In this document: positions 56,136-64,000 of the stretch, in pieces
Layout: every line of letters begins with the position of its first letter
How positions within the stretch are numbered: position 1 is the stretch's first letter
NCBI RefSeq assembly: GCF_022376835.1
Contig: NZ_CP084606.1
Span: 1,296,501 to 1,360,500 of the forward strand
Reading direction: 5' to 3'
Origin: Brucepastera parasyntrophica
GTDB lineage: Bacteria > Spirochaetota > Spirochaetia > Treponematales > Treponemataceae
DNA: 64,000 nt
Notes under the pieces: model-generated
The model's input: the letters and a program-made list of their open reading frames with translations, nothing else
What the model was told of the DNA's origin: nothing
The model's database searches: none
Made by a program: the position numbers and the translations under genes

Positions 56136-56972
56136 ATGAGGCAGCTTGTTCTTTCCGAATTTCCGGACAGGAACGGGATTCTTGTTCTGGGCGGCAGTAA
56201 TTATCATTACCTGGCAAAGGTCCTCCGGAAAACATCCGGAAGCAGTGTAGAAGCCAGGCTGCCCGACGGCTCCATCCGGACGTTCCGCATCCTTGATATA
56301 ACCAGAGAGACAAAAGAAATCCGGCTTTCCGCCGCCGAAGAAAACGGACAGAGCGGACAGAACATGCCCGACATTCCGTCTTTTTTTCCCAGAATAATTC
56401 TTTTTCAATGGATGATTAAAAACCCGAAAATGGAACAGCTTGTACGCCAGGCGACTGAAATGGGTGTAAGCGAAATTATACCGGTGACAGGAGAGCGATC
56501 CCTGTTCAGGAACGAAAAAGAAAGTTATCCGGTAAAACAGGAAAGATGGGAACGGATTATACGGGAAGCCCGGCAGCAGAGCGGGTCTTCAATACCAACA
56601 GGAATTTTCAATCCGGTGTCGCTTTCCGAAGCTGTCCGGATTTGGAATGATATATCAGGCGATATTCCGGAAAACAGAAAAATTGCCTTTGTTTTAACGG
56701 AAACACCTCTTGAACGAAAAACGCTTCATGAGTATCTTGGAAGACATATCAAGGACGGGGAAGATATTCCCGTATGCGCAGCCCTGGCTGTCGGACCTGA
56801 GGGAGGGATGACAGAACAGGAAACAGAGACATTAACGGAAAATAATTTTCTGAAAATTCATTTTAATACCAATATTCTGCGTTCGGAAACAGCGGCCTTA
56901 TACGGGGTCGCTGCTATACAAAACGCTTTGACGGAGTTAGGAAAGTGGCAACTGAAAGAATACAATTTATGA
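56136..56972 (+). CDS. rsmE: 16S rRNA m3U1498 methyltransferase RsmE
   Basis: This 278-residue SPOUT methyltransferase is cytosolic. It opens with a PUA-like RNA-binding part (MRQLVLSEF, NYHYLAKVLRKTSG), then KNPKMEQLVRQATEMGVSEIIPV, EARQQSGSS, the SAM knot AVGPEGGMTEQE and ILRSETAALYG. It is six bases behind the protease gene and overlaps the next start by 28 bases. Confidence 0.94.
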   Translation: MRQLVLSEFPDRNGILVLGGSNYHYLAKVLRKTSGSSVEARLPDGSIRTFRILDITRETKEIRLSAAEENGQSGQNMPDIPSFFPRIILFQWMIKNPKMEQLVRQATEMGVSEIIPVTGERSLFRNEKESYPVKQERWERIIREARQQSGSSIPTGIFNPVSLSEAVRIWNDISGDIPENRKIAFVLTETPLERKTLHEYLGRHIKDGEDIPVCAALAVGPEGGMTEQETETLTENNFLKIHFNTNILRSETAALYGVAAIQNALTELGKWQLKEYNL

Positions 56973-57688
56973 AAGTCCCTTTTGATGTAGTACCGGAAGA
57001 GGACTTTGAACAGACCATTCTTGACTTACTTGCGAAAAAAGGACCCCAGCATATTATGCTTCTCTCTTTATGGGACTTTCTGAGGGCAAGGCACCGGGGA
57101 GAATTCCATACGATGGTCGTAAACGCGGCGCTGGTTTTGCCTGTCTCAAAAAGTTTAATCCGCGGCATCCGCTTTCTGAAAAAGAATACGCCGGACCGCT
57201 ATCAGTCTTTTTCGCTTATTATAAAAGTACTGGGCATTCTGGAAAAGCATTATAAATCATTATATCTGTTCGGTGCGCATCAGCGGAGTCTCCTGCAGGC
57301 AGAAAAAAATGTCCGGTCAACTTTTCCGAACCTGAGCATTGTAGGCCGCTTCCCCGGATATTATCATAAGACTATGGAAAAAAACATTCTTACAGCCATC
57401 ACAAAGGCGGAACCGTCCCTGATACTTGCAGGGAATGGAATACCGGGAGCCCAGCGCTGGATTAACCGGAACAGACTGAAACTTAACAGCGGTCTTTTTA
57501 TATGGGACCCTGATGTTATTGATATTTTTTCAGAACGGAAAAGACGTATTTCAGAAAAAACCTTTAAACGGGGCCTGGAATATTTTCCGCAAATTTTAAA
57601 GAATCCCTTAAGAATTTTCAGAATTTTCCAATATTTATGGTATAACATTTTATTATTATGTTACCGGCTGCTTAAAAGAAATTCTTAA
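56945..57688 (+). CDS. WecG/TagA/CpsF-family glycosyltransferase
   Basis: This 247-residue GT26-type enzyme adds a ManNAcA or ManNAc-like sugar to a lipid carrier in known members. Family marks are KVPFDVVPEEDFEQ, VVNAALVLPVSKSL, LYLFGAHQRSLLQAEKNVRSTFPNLSIVG-type core (read here in two parts), LAGNGIPGAQRW and a basic amphipathic C-terminus that would hold it to the membrane. GTG 56945 is preceded by GGAG; ATG 56969 is the alternative. It probably acts in envelope glycan synthesis. Confidence 0.85.
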   Translation: MATERIQFMKVPFDVVPEEDFEQTILDLLAKKGPQHIMLLSLWDFLRARHRGEFHTMVVNAALVLPVSKSLIRGIRFLKKNTPDRYQSFSLIIKVLGILEKHYKSLYLFGAHQRSLLQAEKNVRSTFPNLSIVGRFPGYYHKTMEKNILTAITKAEPSLILAGNGIPGAQRWINRNRLKLNSGLFIWDPDVIDIFSERKRRISEKTFKRGLEYFPQILKNPLRIFRIFQYLWYNILLLCYRLLKRNS

Positions 57689-57737
57689 CTATAATTACCC
57701 GCATTGGCTTATAAGACACGTCCGGAAAGGATCGCCT

Positions 57738-58865
57738 GTGCGAAAAGTTATTTTTGTTACTTCAAACTTAAATGATATCCGGCGTCTTGTATATGAATCC
57801 CGCGAAGTATGGGATATAACCGCTGCGGCAAATATATTTGACGCCCCGGAGCGCATAGAATCAGAATTTTATGACTGTGTATTATTTGATATAGGGTTAA
57901 CAGGCGGATATGCGCCTGATCTTCTTTCAAAAATAACATCCATTGAAAACTGTCCGCCTGTTTTTATCTTATCCAGAGAATATGCCTATTGTTTTATAAC
58001 CCTGAGCTATCGGCTCGGTGCCAGCGGATACTTTCATATCCCCTACACCTTTGCGAACATTGCGGAAAAACTGGAACAGTATTTTACCGCGGCAAAAAAT
58101 AATGATCATCCGGGAAAAAATCCGGACAGTACGGAAGAAATCTTATTTCAGAATATTCTCGGAAGCAGCGGGGTAATGGAAAGAGTCCGCAGGGATATTC
58201 TTCAGATACGTGACCGAAATGAACCTGTTCTTATTTATGGGGAAACCGGTTCAGGAAAAGAACTTGTGGCAAAAATGGTTCATACATACTCCCCTGTTTC
58301 AGAAGGGCAGTATATGGCGTCCAATGTGAGCTGTATCCCTGATACCCTTGCTGAAAGCCTTCTTTTCGGGACCGCAAGAGGCAGCTTTACTGACGCCCAG
58401 AATAAACAGGGGCTTTTTGAGCATGCAGACGGAGGGACCCTCTTTCTTGATGAAATTGCGGAACTTCCGATATTTTTGCAGCCGAAGTTTTTACGGGTCC
58501 TTGAAGAAAAACAGGTGACCCGGCTGGGCGAGGCAAAAAAACGAAAAGTCAGTTTCCGCCTTATTTGCGCAACAAACAGAAACATGACCCAGGCGGTAAA
58601 ATCAGGCTTATTCCGGGAAGATTTGTTCTACCGGCTCGATGTTTTGCGTATCCAGGTACCGCCATTGCGGACTCACCTGGAAGATATTCCGGAATTATCC
58701 GCCTTTTGCCTGAAAAAATACAGCAAAAAACTTTCAAGCGCTGCGCTTGATAAATTACAGGCATATAAATGGCCCGGAAATGTCCGGCAGCTTTTTAATT
58801 GTCTTACCCGCGCGGCCTGTCTTTCACAAGACAATATAATTTATCCCGATAAAATCCAGTTTTGA
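57738..58865 (+). CDS. Sigma-54 activator-like protein, no HTH
   Basis: This 375-residue protein has a receiver-like N-terminus (residues 1-115, with Asp in VLFDIGL but without the usual acidic pair) and a sigma-54 AAA+ domain: GETGSGKELVA, GTARGSFTDA (family GAFTGA), GGTLFLDEIAELP, ATNRNM, LFYRLDVL, WPGNVRQL. The chain ends just after the AAA+ lid (NIIYPDKIQF), so the Fis-type DNA-binding domain is missing. It may act from solution, as some HTH-less activators do. It converges on trmJ. Confidence 0.85.
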   Translation: MRKVIFVTSNLNDIRRLVYESREVWDITAAANIFDAPERIESEFYDCVLFDIGLTGGYAPDLLSKITSIENCPPVFILSREYAYCFITLSYRLGASGYFHIPYTFANIAEKLEQYFTAAKNNDHPGKNPDSTEEILFQNILGSSGVMERVRRDILQIRDRNEPVLIYGETGSGKELVAKMVHTYSPVSEGQYMASNVSCIPDTLAESLLFGTARGSFTDAQNKQGLFEHADGGTLFLDEIAELPIFLQPKFLRVLEEKQVTRLGEAKKRKVSFRLICATNRNMTQAVKSGLFREDLFYRLDVLRIQVPPLRTHLEDIPELSAFCLKKYSKKLSSAALDKLQAYKWPGNVRQLFNCLTRAACLSQDNIIYPDKIQF

Positions 58866-58924
58866 ATACATTCAGGACATTCCATGCAAATCAAGTCCCG
58901 GACAAACGTTTTTGCGGGAACAGC

Positions 58925-59653
58925 TTATTCCCCGTCTCTGCGGATAAAAGCCATCCTCTTGAAGAGTTTTTCCAGACGCTGGGCCTCGCGCTCGGACAGG
59001 GCGGTCCGGGCAAATACGGATTCAAGGAAATTCCGGTTTTCTTCACCCCCCGCTTTTTTATACAGCCCGAGCCTGTCAATATATCCGCAGACTGAATCGG
59101 TCATTGTTTGAACCCGGGAAAGTGAAATGGGTTCATATCCCCGTTTTCGTTCGTCCAGAATGCAAAACAGGGTATAAGTGATAATCTGTACCGCATGGGA
59201 AAGATTGAGGGACCCGAATTTTTTTGAGGAAGGGATATTAAGGGCAACGGAACAGCAGTCGAGTTCTTCGTCAGTTAACCCTGTTCTCTCATTTCCAAAG
59301 ACAATGGCCGCCTTTGAAAAGCTGTTTTCCCTGACTGTCCGGGCGAACTGTTCAGGGGTCATTCCCCAGGACTTCCTTTTTTGCCCCATGCGTCTGGTCG
59401 TTCCGGCCGCGATGGAACAGTCCGCAACAGCCTCCCGGAGACCTTTTACTGAAGGTTCAAAAAAAACTGCGGATTCCCATAGCGGAAAGGCGTGAAGAGC
59501 CAGCGTCTTTATCTGATTTTCGGAATAATCATCCCTGTTTCCCACAATCCGCAGGTCATAACAGTCCATATTCATCATAGCCCGGCAGACCGAACCGATA
59601 TTCCGGCTTTCCTCAGGGCGGGATAAAACTATTGCGCAGGGTAAGGCTTCCAC
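58925..59653 (-). CDS. trmJ: tRNA 2'-O-methyltransferase TrmJ (SPOUT)
   Basis: This 242-residue protein has SpoU motifs: IVLSRPEESRNIGSVCRAMMNM, FGNERTGLTDEELD, and IPSSKKFGSLNLSHAVQIITY. It has the C-terminal helical extension typical of TrmJ (SVFARTALSEREAQRLEKLFKRMAFI), which methylates position 32 of tRNAs. It is cytosolic and a single gene. Confidence 0.92.
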   Translation of the reverse strand: MEALPCAIVLSRPEESRNIGSVCRAMMNMDCYDLRIVGNRDDYSENQIKTLALHAFPLWESAVFFEPSVKGLREAVADCSIAAGTTRRMGQKRKSWGMTPEQFARTVRENSFSKAAIVFGNERTGLTDEELDCCSVALNIPSSKKFGSLNLSHAVQIITYTLFCILDERKRGYEPISLSRVQTMTDSVCGYIDRLGLYKKAGGEENRNFLESVFARTALSEREAQRLEKLFKRMAFIRRDGE

Positions 59654-59697
59654 GGGAAGATTTTCACGGAAGCCGGCTATTATGTCAATAGAGCGCT

Positions 59698-59801
59698 ATA
59701 GTCAAACAATCTCAAAGCATTTGACTATCTCCGATTGTAAGTGTTTCTGATATAAAGAATCAGCTGATTCTTTATATCAGAAATGTAACGTAAAGGAGTA
59801 T
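59698..59801 (+). repeat. Composite element, copy 7
   Basis: Palindrome 1 is ATAGTCAAA...TTTGACTAT (59698-59728), the linker TCTCCGATTGTAAGT, hairpin 2 a perfect 40-bp palindrome (59744-59783) with paired change GATATA/TATATC, then tail TAACGTAAAGGAGTATA. The ribosome site leads only to a five-codon ORF (MSLIK, 59817-59834), so this copy has no proper gene behind it; the STAS gene starts 190 bases on. The stretch to 59994 holds nothing else clear. Confidence 0.85.
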
Positions 59802-59994
59802 ATTACTGCGGAATAAATGAGTCTTATTAAATAATGCGGACAGAACCGGGAAAGAATTACGATCAGGCAGAACGATAAATAAATTTTGACAAGTTATATA
59901 TATGGGGTTTATAATACACAGAGGTATTTTGGAATTCATGGGGGTAAAAACACCTTATACTTGGAGAATTTCCAATGAGCAGGGCGGTGGATAT

Positions 59995-60543
59995 ATGACA
60001 AATAATGAAATTGTTCCTGGTTTTGACGATGAAGAAGATACAAGCTTGAAGATTCGTTTGGAAAAAGTTGACACTTTACCCGGATGCGCACTGATTTTTC
60101 TGGCAGGATATATTGATACGTATAATTCCGCTTTTTTCCAGGCGCGTATCACCAAGTTGATTGACTCAGGCTTTGTCCGCCTGATTTTTAATTGTTCAGA
60201 CCTTAATTATATTTCTTCCACCGGGATAGGCTCTTTTACAACATTCCTGAAAACAGTCCGTCCTGACGGCGGCGACATAGTTTTACTTGAAATTCAGCCC
60301 AAGACCTATGAAGTATTCCAGCTTTTGGGGTTTTCCCAGTTTTTTAATACAAAACAGTCTATGAATGAGGCCCTTGATTACTTTTTGGAAACAGGCGGGA
60401 GTGATGAAGATATCTTCCCGAAATTTTTCTACTGTCCTTCCTGCTCGCGAAAAATCAAATCCACACAGTCGGGAAAATTCAGATGTTCTGAATGCGAAGC
60501 CGTAATTTCTATTGACACAAAGGGCCTGATTAGTTTAGGATAA
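59995..60543 (+). CDS. STAS-domain protein with C-terminal zinc ribbon
   Basis: The start is taken at ATG 59995 (MTNNEIVPGFDDEED) because GGCGGTGG lies just before; upstream frames to 59902 look non-coding. The STAS fold is like an anti-sigma antagonist: ALIFLAGYIDTYNSAFFQ, LIFNCSDLNYISSTGIGSF with the phosphorylatable Ser, IVLLEIQPKTYEVFQLLGF. It is then fused to a zinc ribbon (FYCPSCSRKIKST, FRCSECEAVISID). 182 residues, soluble. The partner kinase is not in the window. Confidence 0.85.
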   Translation: MTNNEIVPGFDDEEDTSLKIRLEKVDTLPGCALIFLAGYIDTYNSAFFQARITKLIDSGFVRLIFNCSDLNYISSTGIGSFTTFLKTVRPDGGDIVLLEIQPKTYEVFQLLGFSQFFNTKQSMNEALDYFLETGGSDEDIFPKFFYCPSCSRKIKSTQSGKFRCSECEAVISIDTKGLISLG

Positions 60544-60564
60544 ATATGTTATTTTACCATACAT

Positions 60565-60840
60565 AAAAGTATACAGTATGGCTTCAGCTCTTGTGCATAT
60601 CCTGTGGATAACTTGGCCAAAATGGGATTTTTTCTTATTTCCCGTAAAAAAATCATATGAAAAAAATAAGTCTTTTTAATCAAAAAACGTGTGTTTTTCT
60701 AAATCTATATATTATAACGATTTAAATAGTTAGAAAAAAGTATACAGTTTTTTCCCTTATTTTCGGAAGTTCTTATCTGGTAAAGAAATGTGATACGTTC
60801 AAAAAAGTATACAGGAAAACCTGTGGATAACTTGTTTACT
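60565..60840. other. AT-rich region with DnaA boxes and repeated AAAAGTATACAG
   Basis: The 356-base gap between STAS and the membrane genes holds two perfect DnaA boxes on the minus strand (TTATCCACA at 60603-60611 and 60832-60840) and three direct copies of AAAAGTATACAG (60565, 60736, 60803). It also holds an AT-rich inverted repeat TTTTTCTAA/TTAGAAAAA (60694-60738). Origin-like or DnaA-titrating; no replication gene is next to it. Confidence 0.5.
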
Positions 60841-60899
60841 TTTTGACCGGAGAAATATTCTTGTAATCCAAAGCAGGCTGTGATAATCTTATACTAATC

Positions 60900-61916
60900 A
60901 TGAAAAATACCCTGATGGTGCCATTGACATTTTTAGTGAATCTCGTGGTGTGGTTTTTTGTTTTACCGTTTTGCCTGTTACTTACGAATTATGATTCACT
61001 CATCGCACTGGCCTCGGGAAATTTCAGCTTTTTTTTAATAGAATTGCTGGGAACAGGGCTGTATTTACTTCCTGTTTCACTCATGCTGTCATTTCTGGTA
61101 GTTTTTTTGTTTTTAATGCGTCACAAAACCATACGGATTATTTCCGTTTCAATAACTGTTTTATTATTTGCACTGTCAGTTGCAATTATTCTGCCGGTAG
61201 GATACAGGCTTTATAATGCCTACTCACCGGCGCTGGCAAGGGCAAGAGAAAAAACAGAGTCAGTATCAAATCAGGCCTTTTCATCAGGACATATCCGGGC
61301 TATTAACAACTATTACAGGGCGGTATGGTACCACACTTCGGAGGACGGGGAACGGATTTCTCCTGTTATCATTGCTGATACAAGAACGCGGTTTGCCTCT
61401 CCGCATCTTTCCATTTACAGCGAGGCTTCCTATAACGCCATAACAAAGACGGCCCGGATGCCGGACGGCCTGGAGCTTCCCGGAATCGGAGGCAGGGATC
61501 CTCATATTGTTTCATATCTCAGACAGCCTGCCTTTATTGCGTCTTTTTTGGGGAACATGGAAAATCTGCTGGAATCATTCCGGTCTGCTCTTGCGGAAAG
61601 TTATTTGCGTTATATTTTTCTTGCCGGAAGCTTTTTTCTTGCCTTCGGCGCACTGTGGGGATTTTGTTATCTGACAGACTGGCGCATGCTGAATGTGCTG
61701 CTCCTGATTACGGCCTTTTTGCTGCTCTTCTTTATATACCCATATATTTCCGGAGGACCCTTTTTCAATCTTATAGCGGGTGTTCTGCCGGTTCCTGCGG
61801 ACGCCGGGATCATTTCATCCTGCTGTTATATTCTGATTTCAGTGATTCTTTTTTTCTGCGAACTTTTTATCTGGCTGAAAAGAAAACTCAGGACAAAAGG
61901 GGAAAACCGTGTCTGA
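60900..61916 (+). CDS. Polytopic membrane protein, unknown
   Basis: This 338-residue protein has three hydrophobic helices at the start (residues 8-30, 40-70, 78-100), a soluble periplasmic part of about 115 residues (INNYYRAVWYHTSEDGERI, HLSIYSEASYNAI), and three helices at the end. The overlap with the next gene is eight bases. The helices-domain-helices order is like LptF/LptG permeases, but I do not see a clear family signature. Confidence 0.7.
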   Translation: MKNTLMVPLTFLVNLVVWFFVLPFCLLLTNYDSLIALASGNFSFFLIELLGTGLYLLPVSLMLSFLVVFLFLMRHKTIRIISVSITVLLFALSVAIILPVGYRLYNAYSPALARAREKTESVSNQAFSSGHIRAINNYYRAVWYHTSEDGERISPVIIADTRTRFASPHLSIYSEASYNAITKTARMPDGLELPGIGGRDPHIVSYLRQPAFIASFLGNMENLLESFRSALAESYLRYIFLAGSFFLAFGALWGFCYLTDWRMLNVLLLITAFLLLFFIYPYISGGPFFNLIAGVLPVPADAGIISSCCYILISVILFFCELFIWLKRKLRTKGENRV

Positions 61917-63683
61917 GCTGAAACGGATTATACCGGTAATTTTGCTGCACTTTCTCGCAGGGTTTATTGTCTCTGTTATATATGTATTTGTTTCTCCTCT
62001 TTCCGCTGACCTCATCCCGCCCTTTGTTTTTCAGTACCGGATGCGCGAAGCTTTTATTCTTTTTGTTTCGCTGCTGCCCGCTCTGCAGATAAGCGGTATT
62101 CTTGTCGGATATGCCTTTGCTTTCAGCAAAACGGCATTTACGCAGGTCGGCCGCTGGTCGGCAATTCTTCTTTCCTATCTGCAGGGCGCCTTTATTATCT
62201 GTCTGTGCTGTATCGGCTTATATGTTATTCTCAATGAAGGTTTTGTTCCCTTTGCCAAGGAAGCCCAGACTACGGCCCGCGCAAACACGGAAGACTATTA
62301 TGATTATATTGAAATAGCCCGGACCTCTCTTGTTTCAGGCGCTTTGTATGAAGCTGGTTTTAATGCCTATGCGGCCCAGCGTATCTGGCCGAAAAGCGCG
62401 GAAGCGGCGGAATTAGCGGAACTGAGCAAGTACAGGATGGCAGAATCCTCTCAGGAACAAGAACCTGCGCCCGAAGAAGAAACGCGGATTGTACCTTCAG
62501 TTCCCGGACTTACAGTCATGGATGCGCTGGATAAGGCAATTGAGGCAGAGGAGGATTACGATTTCTTTAACGCTCATTATTTTGCCATGCTGGCCTGGCA
62601 GCTCGCAAAACCCTCGGACCCGATCCGCGATACGGCATTGCGGATAGCGGCAAATGCCTGGAACCAGATTACGCTTGGAACCGATATGCTTACTTCACGG
62701 CAGGATGAAGAATTATTTGCGGAAAAAAAACGCGGTTATGACGCCCTGCAGGCCGGCGACTATCTGAAAGCCTATTATCTTTTTAATGATTTGGACGAAA
62801 AATATAACCGGACCGGCGACCTGAAATTTGATCCTGATATCGTACGGTTTCTTGACATTGCAAAACGGGGATTGCAGGAAACATTTTTTTCATAGATGAA
62901 ACTGAAAATCTGCAGCTTTTTGAAACGGTCAGGGACCTTTTTTTTGTAATAAACCGGGCAGGCGGCGAACGTGACACAGTGTATATCCGGGGAATTTCAT
63001 GGAAAAAAAGCGGCGGCCAGGATGTCGCATATTTCAGAGGATTTGAATTTGCCCGCTTTGACAATACGGACACCCTGCAGTATCAGATACTTGTTCCCTA
63101 TGCAAAAATGTTCCCCTTCCTTTCCGGCGGGTACACCAGACCGGAAATAATGATGAGAGCGGTTGACAGGAACAGCCCCGGAAAAGACAGCGTCCCCCAG
63201 GTTATTTACGGAAAAATTCCTGAACTGGAAAAAAACATTCTGCTTCTTGATATGGCGTATGAGGATTTCAGCCTGCTGGTTGCCTCCAACAAGGGGCCTG
63301 AATCCATGAACCTTCTTTCACTTTTCCGTTTTTTTGACAAGGCGGAAACTTACAGTTACTCCGGGGGAGTATATTTACAGGAAATTATCAGGCGCCTGTC
63401 GGATCCCTTTCTTATTCTGGTAATTTCAATCTTTGCCCTTGTTACCGGCTGGAAATACCGGTTCAGCAAGAATATTCCTTTCAAGGCAGGCTGGGTGTTC
63501 TGCCTCCCTATCTTTCCGCTTATATCTTTCTGGGTTATTGAAGCAGCCCGGTATGTAAACAGAATGCTGATAGTTATTGTTTCATCGCTTGTGCCGGACT
63601 ATGCGCTGGTTCTATCGCTTGTGTGTTATGCCCTGCTATTCCTTGCGGTATCCATATACTTCTTCTTTCAGCGGGGCGACTGA
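61909..63683 (+). CDS. Membrane protein with tetratricopeptide-like middle, frameshifted
   Basis: The first frame (328 residues) has three membrane helices, then a soluble helical part rich in Ala and Glu (TTARANTEDYYDYIEIA, LEAGDYLKAYYLFNDL-like: here LQAGDYLKAYYLFNDL). It ends at a T7 run (62884-62890). With eight T it reads on FFIDETENLQLFETVRDLFF, VYIRGISWKKSGGQDVAYFRGFEFARF and three C-terminal helices to 63683; about 591 residues. It pairs with the gene before it by overlap. The two may form one envelope complex; the YIRG...FEFARFD stretch recalls LptF/G-type periplasmic domains, but this is only a resemblance. Confidence 0.72.
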
Positions 63684-63708
63684 CCGGATCTGAAAAATCC
63701 AAGCCTTT

Positions 63709-64000
63709 TCAGGGCCCTTCCGGTTCAGGACAGACAGAATTTCCTGCGGACCAGTGCCAGAGCGGCTTTGCCAGATTTGAGGAAAAGGGCTGGATATTAT
63801 TGAAATCGGGGAGCCAGTCTGAGTCTTCGATCAGTTCCTGATAAAATCCGGTCTCAATTTCAAGCTCGGAAAGAATCTCACGCAAACGTTCATCTTCTGA
63901 AATATTGAGAAACCGCTCGGGATACACATCAGGTCCCTTTTCACCGGTATACGCCGCAACCGGCGTATACTGCGTCATCAATGAAAGCAGAGCCCTTCCT
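63709..64000 (-). CDS. C-terminal part of an unknown protein, 5' end outside window
   Basis: The frame is open from the window edge to a TGA at 63709 and reads LLSLMTQYTPVAAYTGEKGP, then ERFLNISEDERLREILSELE and QELIEDSDWLPDFNN. No stop separates it from the edge, so the start lies beyond. Acidic and helical; no domain was recognised. Confidence 0.5.
   Translation of the reverse strand, partial: GRALLSLMTQYTPVAAYTGEKGPDVYPERFLNISEDERLREILSELEIETGFYQELIEDSDWLPDFNNIQPFSSNLAKPLWHWSAGNSVCPEPEGP

Noticed and set aside
59817-59834. Five-codon ORF MSLIK after composite element copy 7
   Set aside because: It is too short to call; it is noted only because the element's ribosome site leads to nothing else.

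Overview
The window looks like a chromosome segment of a host-associated spirochaete, most likely a Treponema-type organism of the insect-gut group. This is inferred from gene content and style: several small lipoproteins and beta-barrel proteins with treponemal features, a ChvE/GguA/GguB-type sugar transporter, many c-di-GMP and two-component proteins, an RND efflux operon with a PII-like tail gene, and many intergenic palindromic repeats. No rRNA, tRNA, CRISPR array or transposase gene was found. Species cannot be fixed from the sequence alone.

Layout. 1-2.5 kb: a repeat-rich accessory stretch with the start of an InlB-type-repeat lipoprotein, a small beta-barrel protein, two arrays of palindromes spaced exactly 32 bp, ATTCCC/GGGAAT-type dispersed repeats and an 8-bp microsatellite. 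2.5-5.3 kb: zinc uptake znuA (frameshifted), znuC, znuB. 5.4-10.4 kb: two large GGDEF-EAL proteins. 10.5-15.2 kb: a U32-family protein, two exported proteins and a small cytosolic protein. 15.5-24.8 kb: on the minus strand, a sugar-sensing cascade (membrane-anchored binding protein, YesM-type kinase, YesN-type regulator, second binding lipoprotein) followed by the transporter chvE-gguA-gguB. 24.9-26 kb: DUF3788 and DUF4349 genes. 26.7-34.8 kb: an OmpR-type two-component system divergent from a TolC-MFP-RND-PII-like operon. 34.8-36.1 kb: a lipoprotein and a SIMPL-domain protein. 36.4-43.7 kb: a starch locus with a secreted GH13 amylase, a lipoprotein and a CBM48-beta-barrel fusion. 44-49.1 kb: metNI, then rex-serC-serA with Rex operators. 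49.2-54.5 kb: lytic transglycosylase, GH5 glycosidase, PtsN-like EIIA, MinD/ParA ATPase and a membrane protein. 54.6-60.5 kb: CtpA protease, rsmE, a WecG/TagA glycosyltransferase, a sigma-54 activator without HTH, trmJ and a STAS-zinc-ribbon protein. 60.5-64 kb: an AT-rich DnaA-box region, two unknown membrane proteins and a partial gene.

Two patterns cut across the window. First, a previously unfamiliar composite element occurs at least eight times. It consists of a palindrome around GTCAAATAAT, a linker, a second longer hairpin around TTTCTGATGTAAAG, and a tail TAAAGGAGTATA that acts as the ribosome-binding site of the next gene. Its second stem shows covariation and G-U wobbles in the sense orientation. 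In two cases the first palindrome also supplies the stop codon of the gene before it. Second, about ten genes are broken by a single-base shift, nearly always equivalent to one missing base, often in a homopolymer run. This points to base-call errors in the assembly more than to ten real pseudogenes, though a few sites could be true slippage signals.
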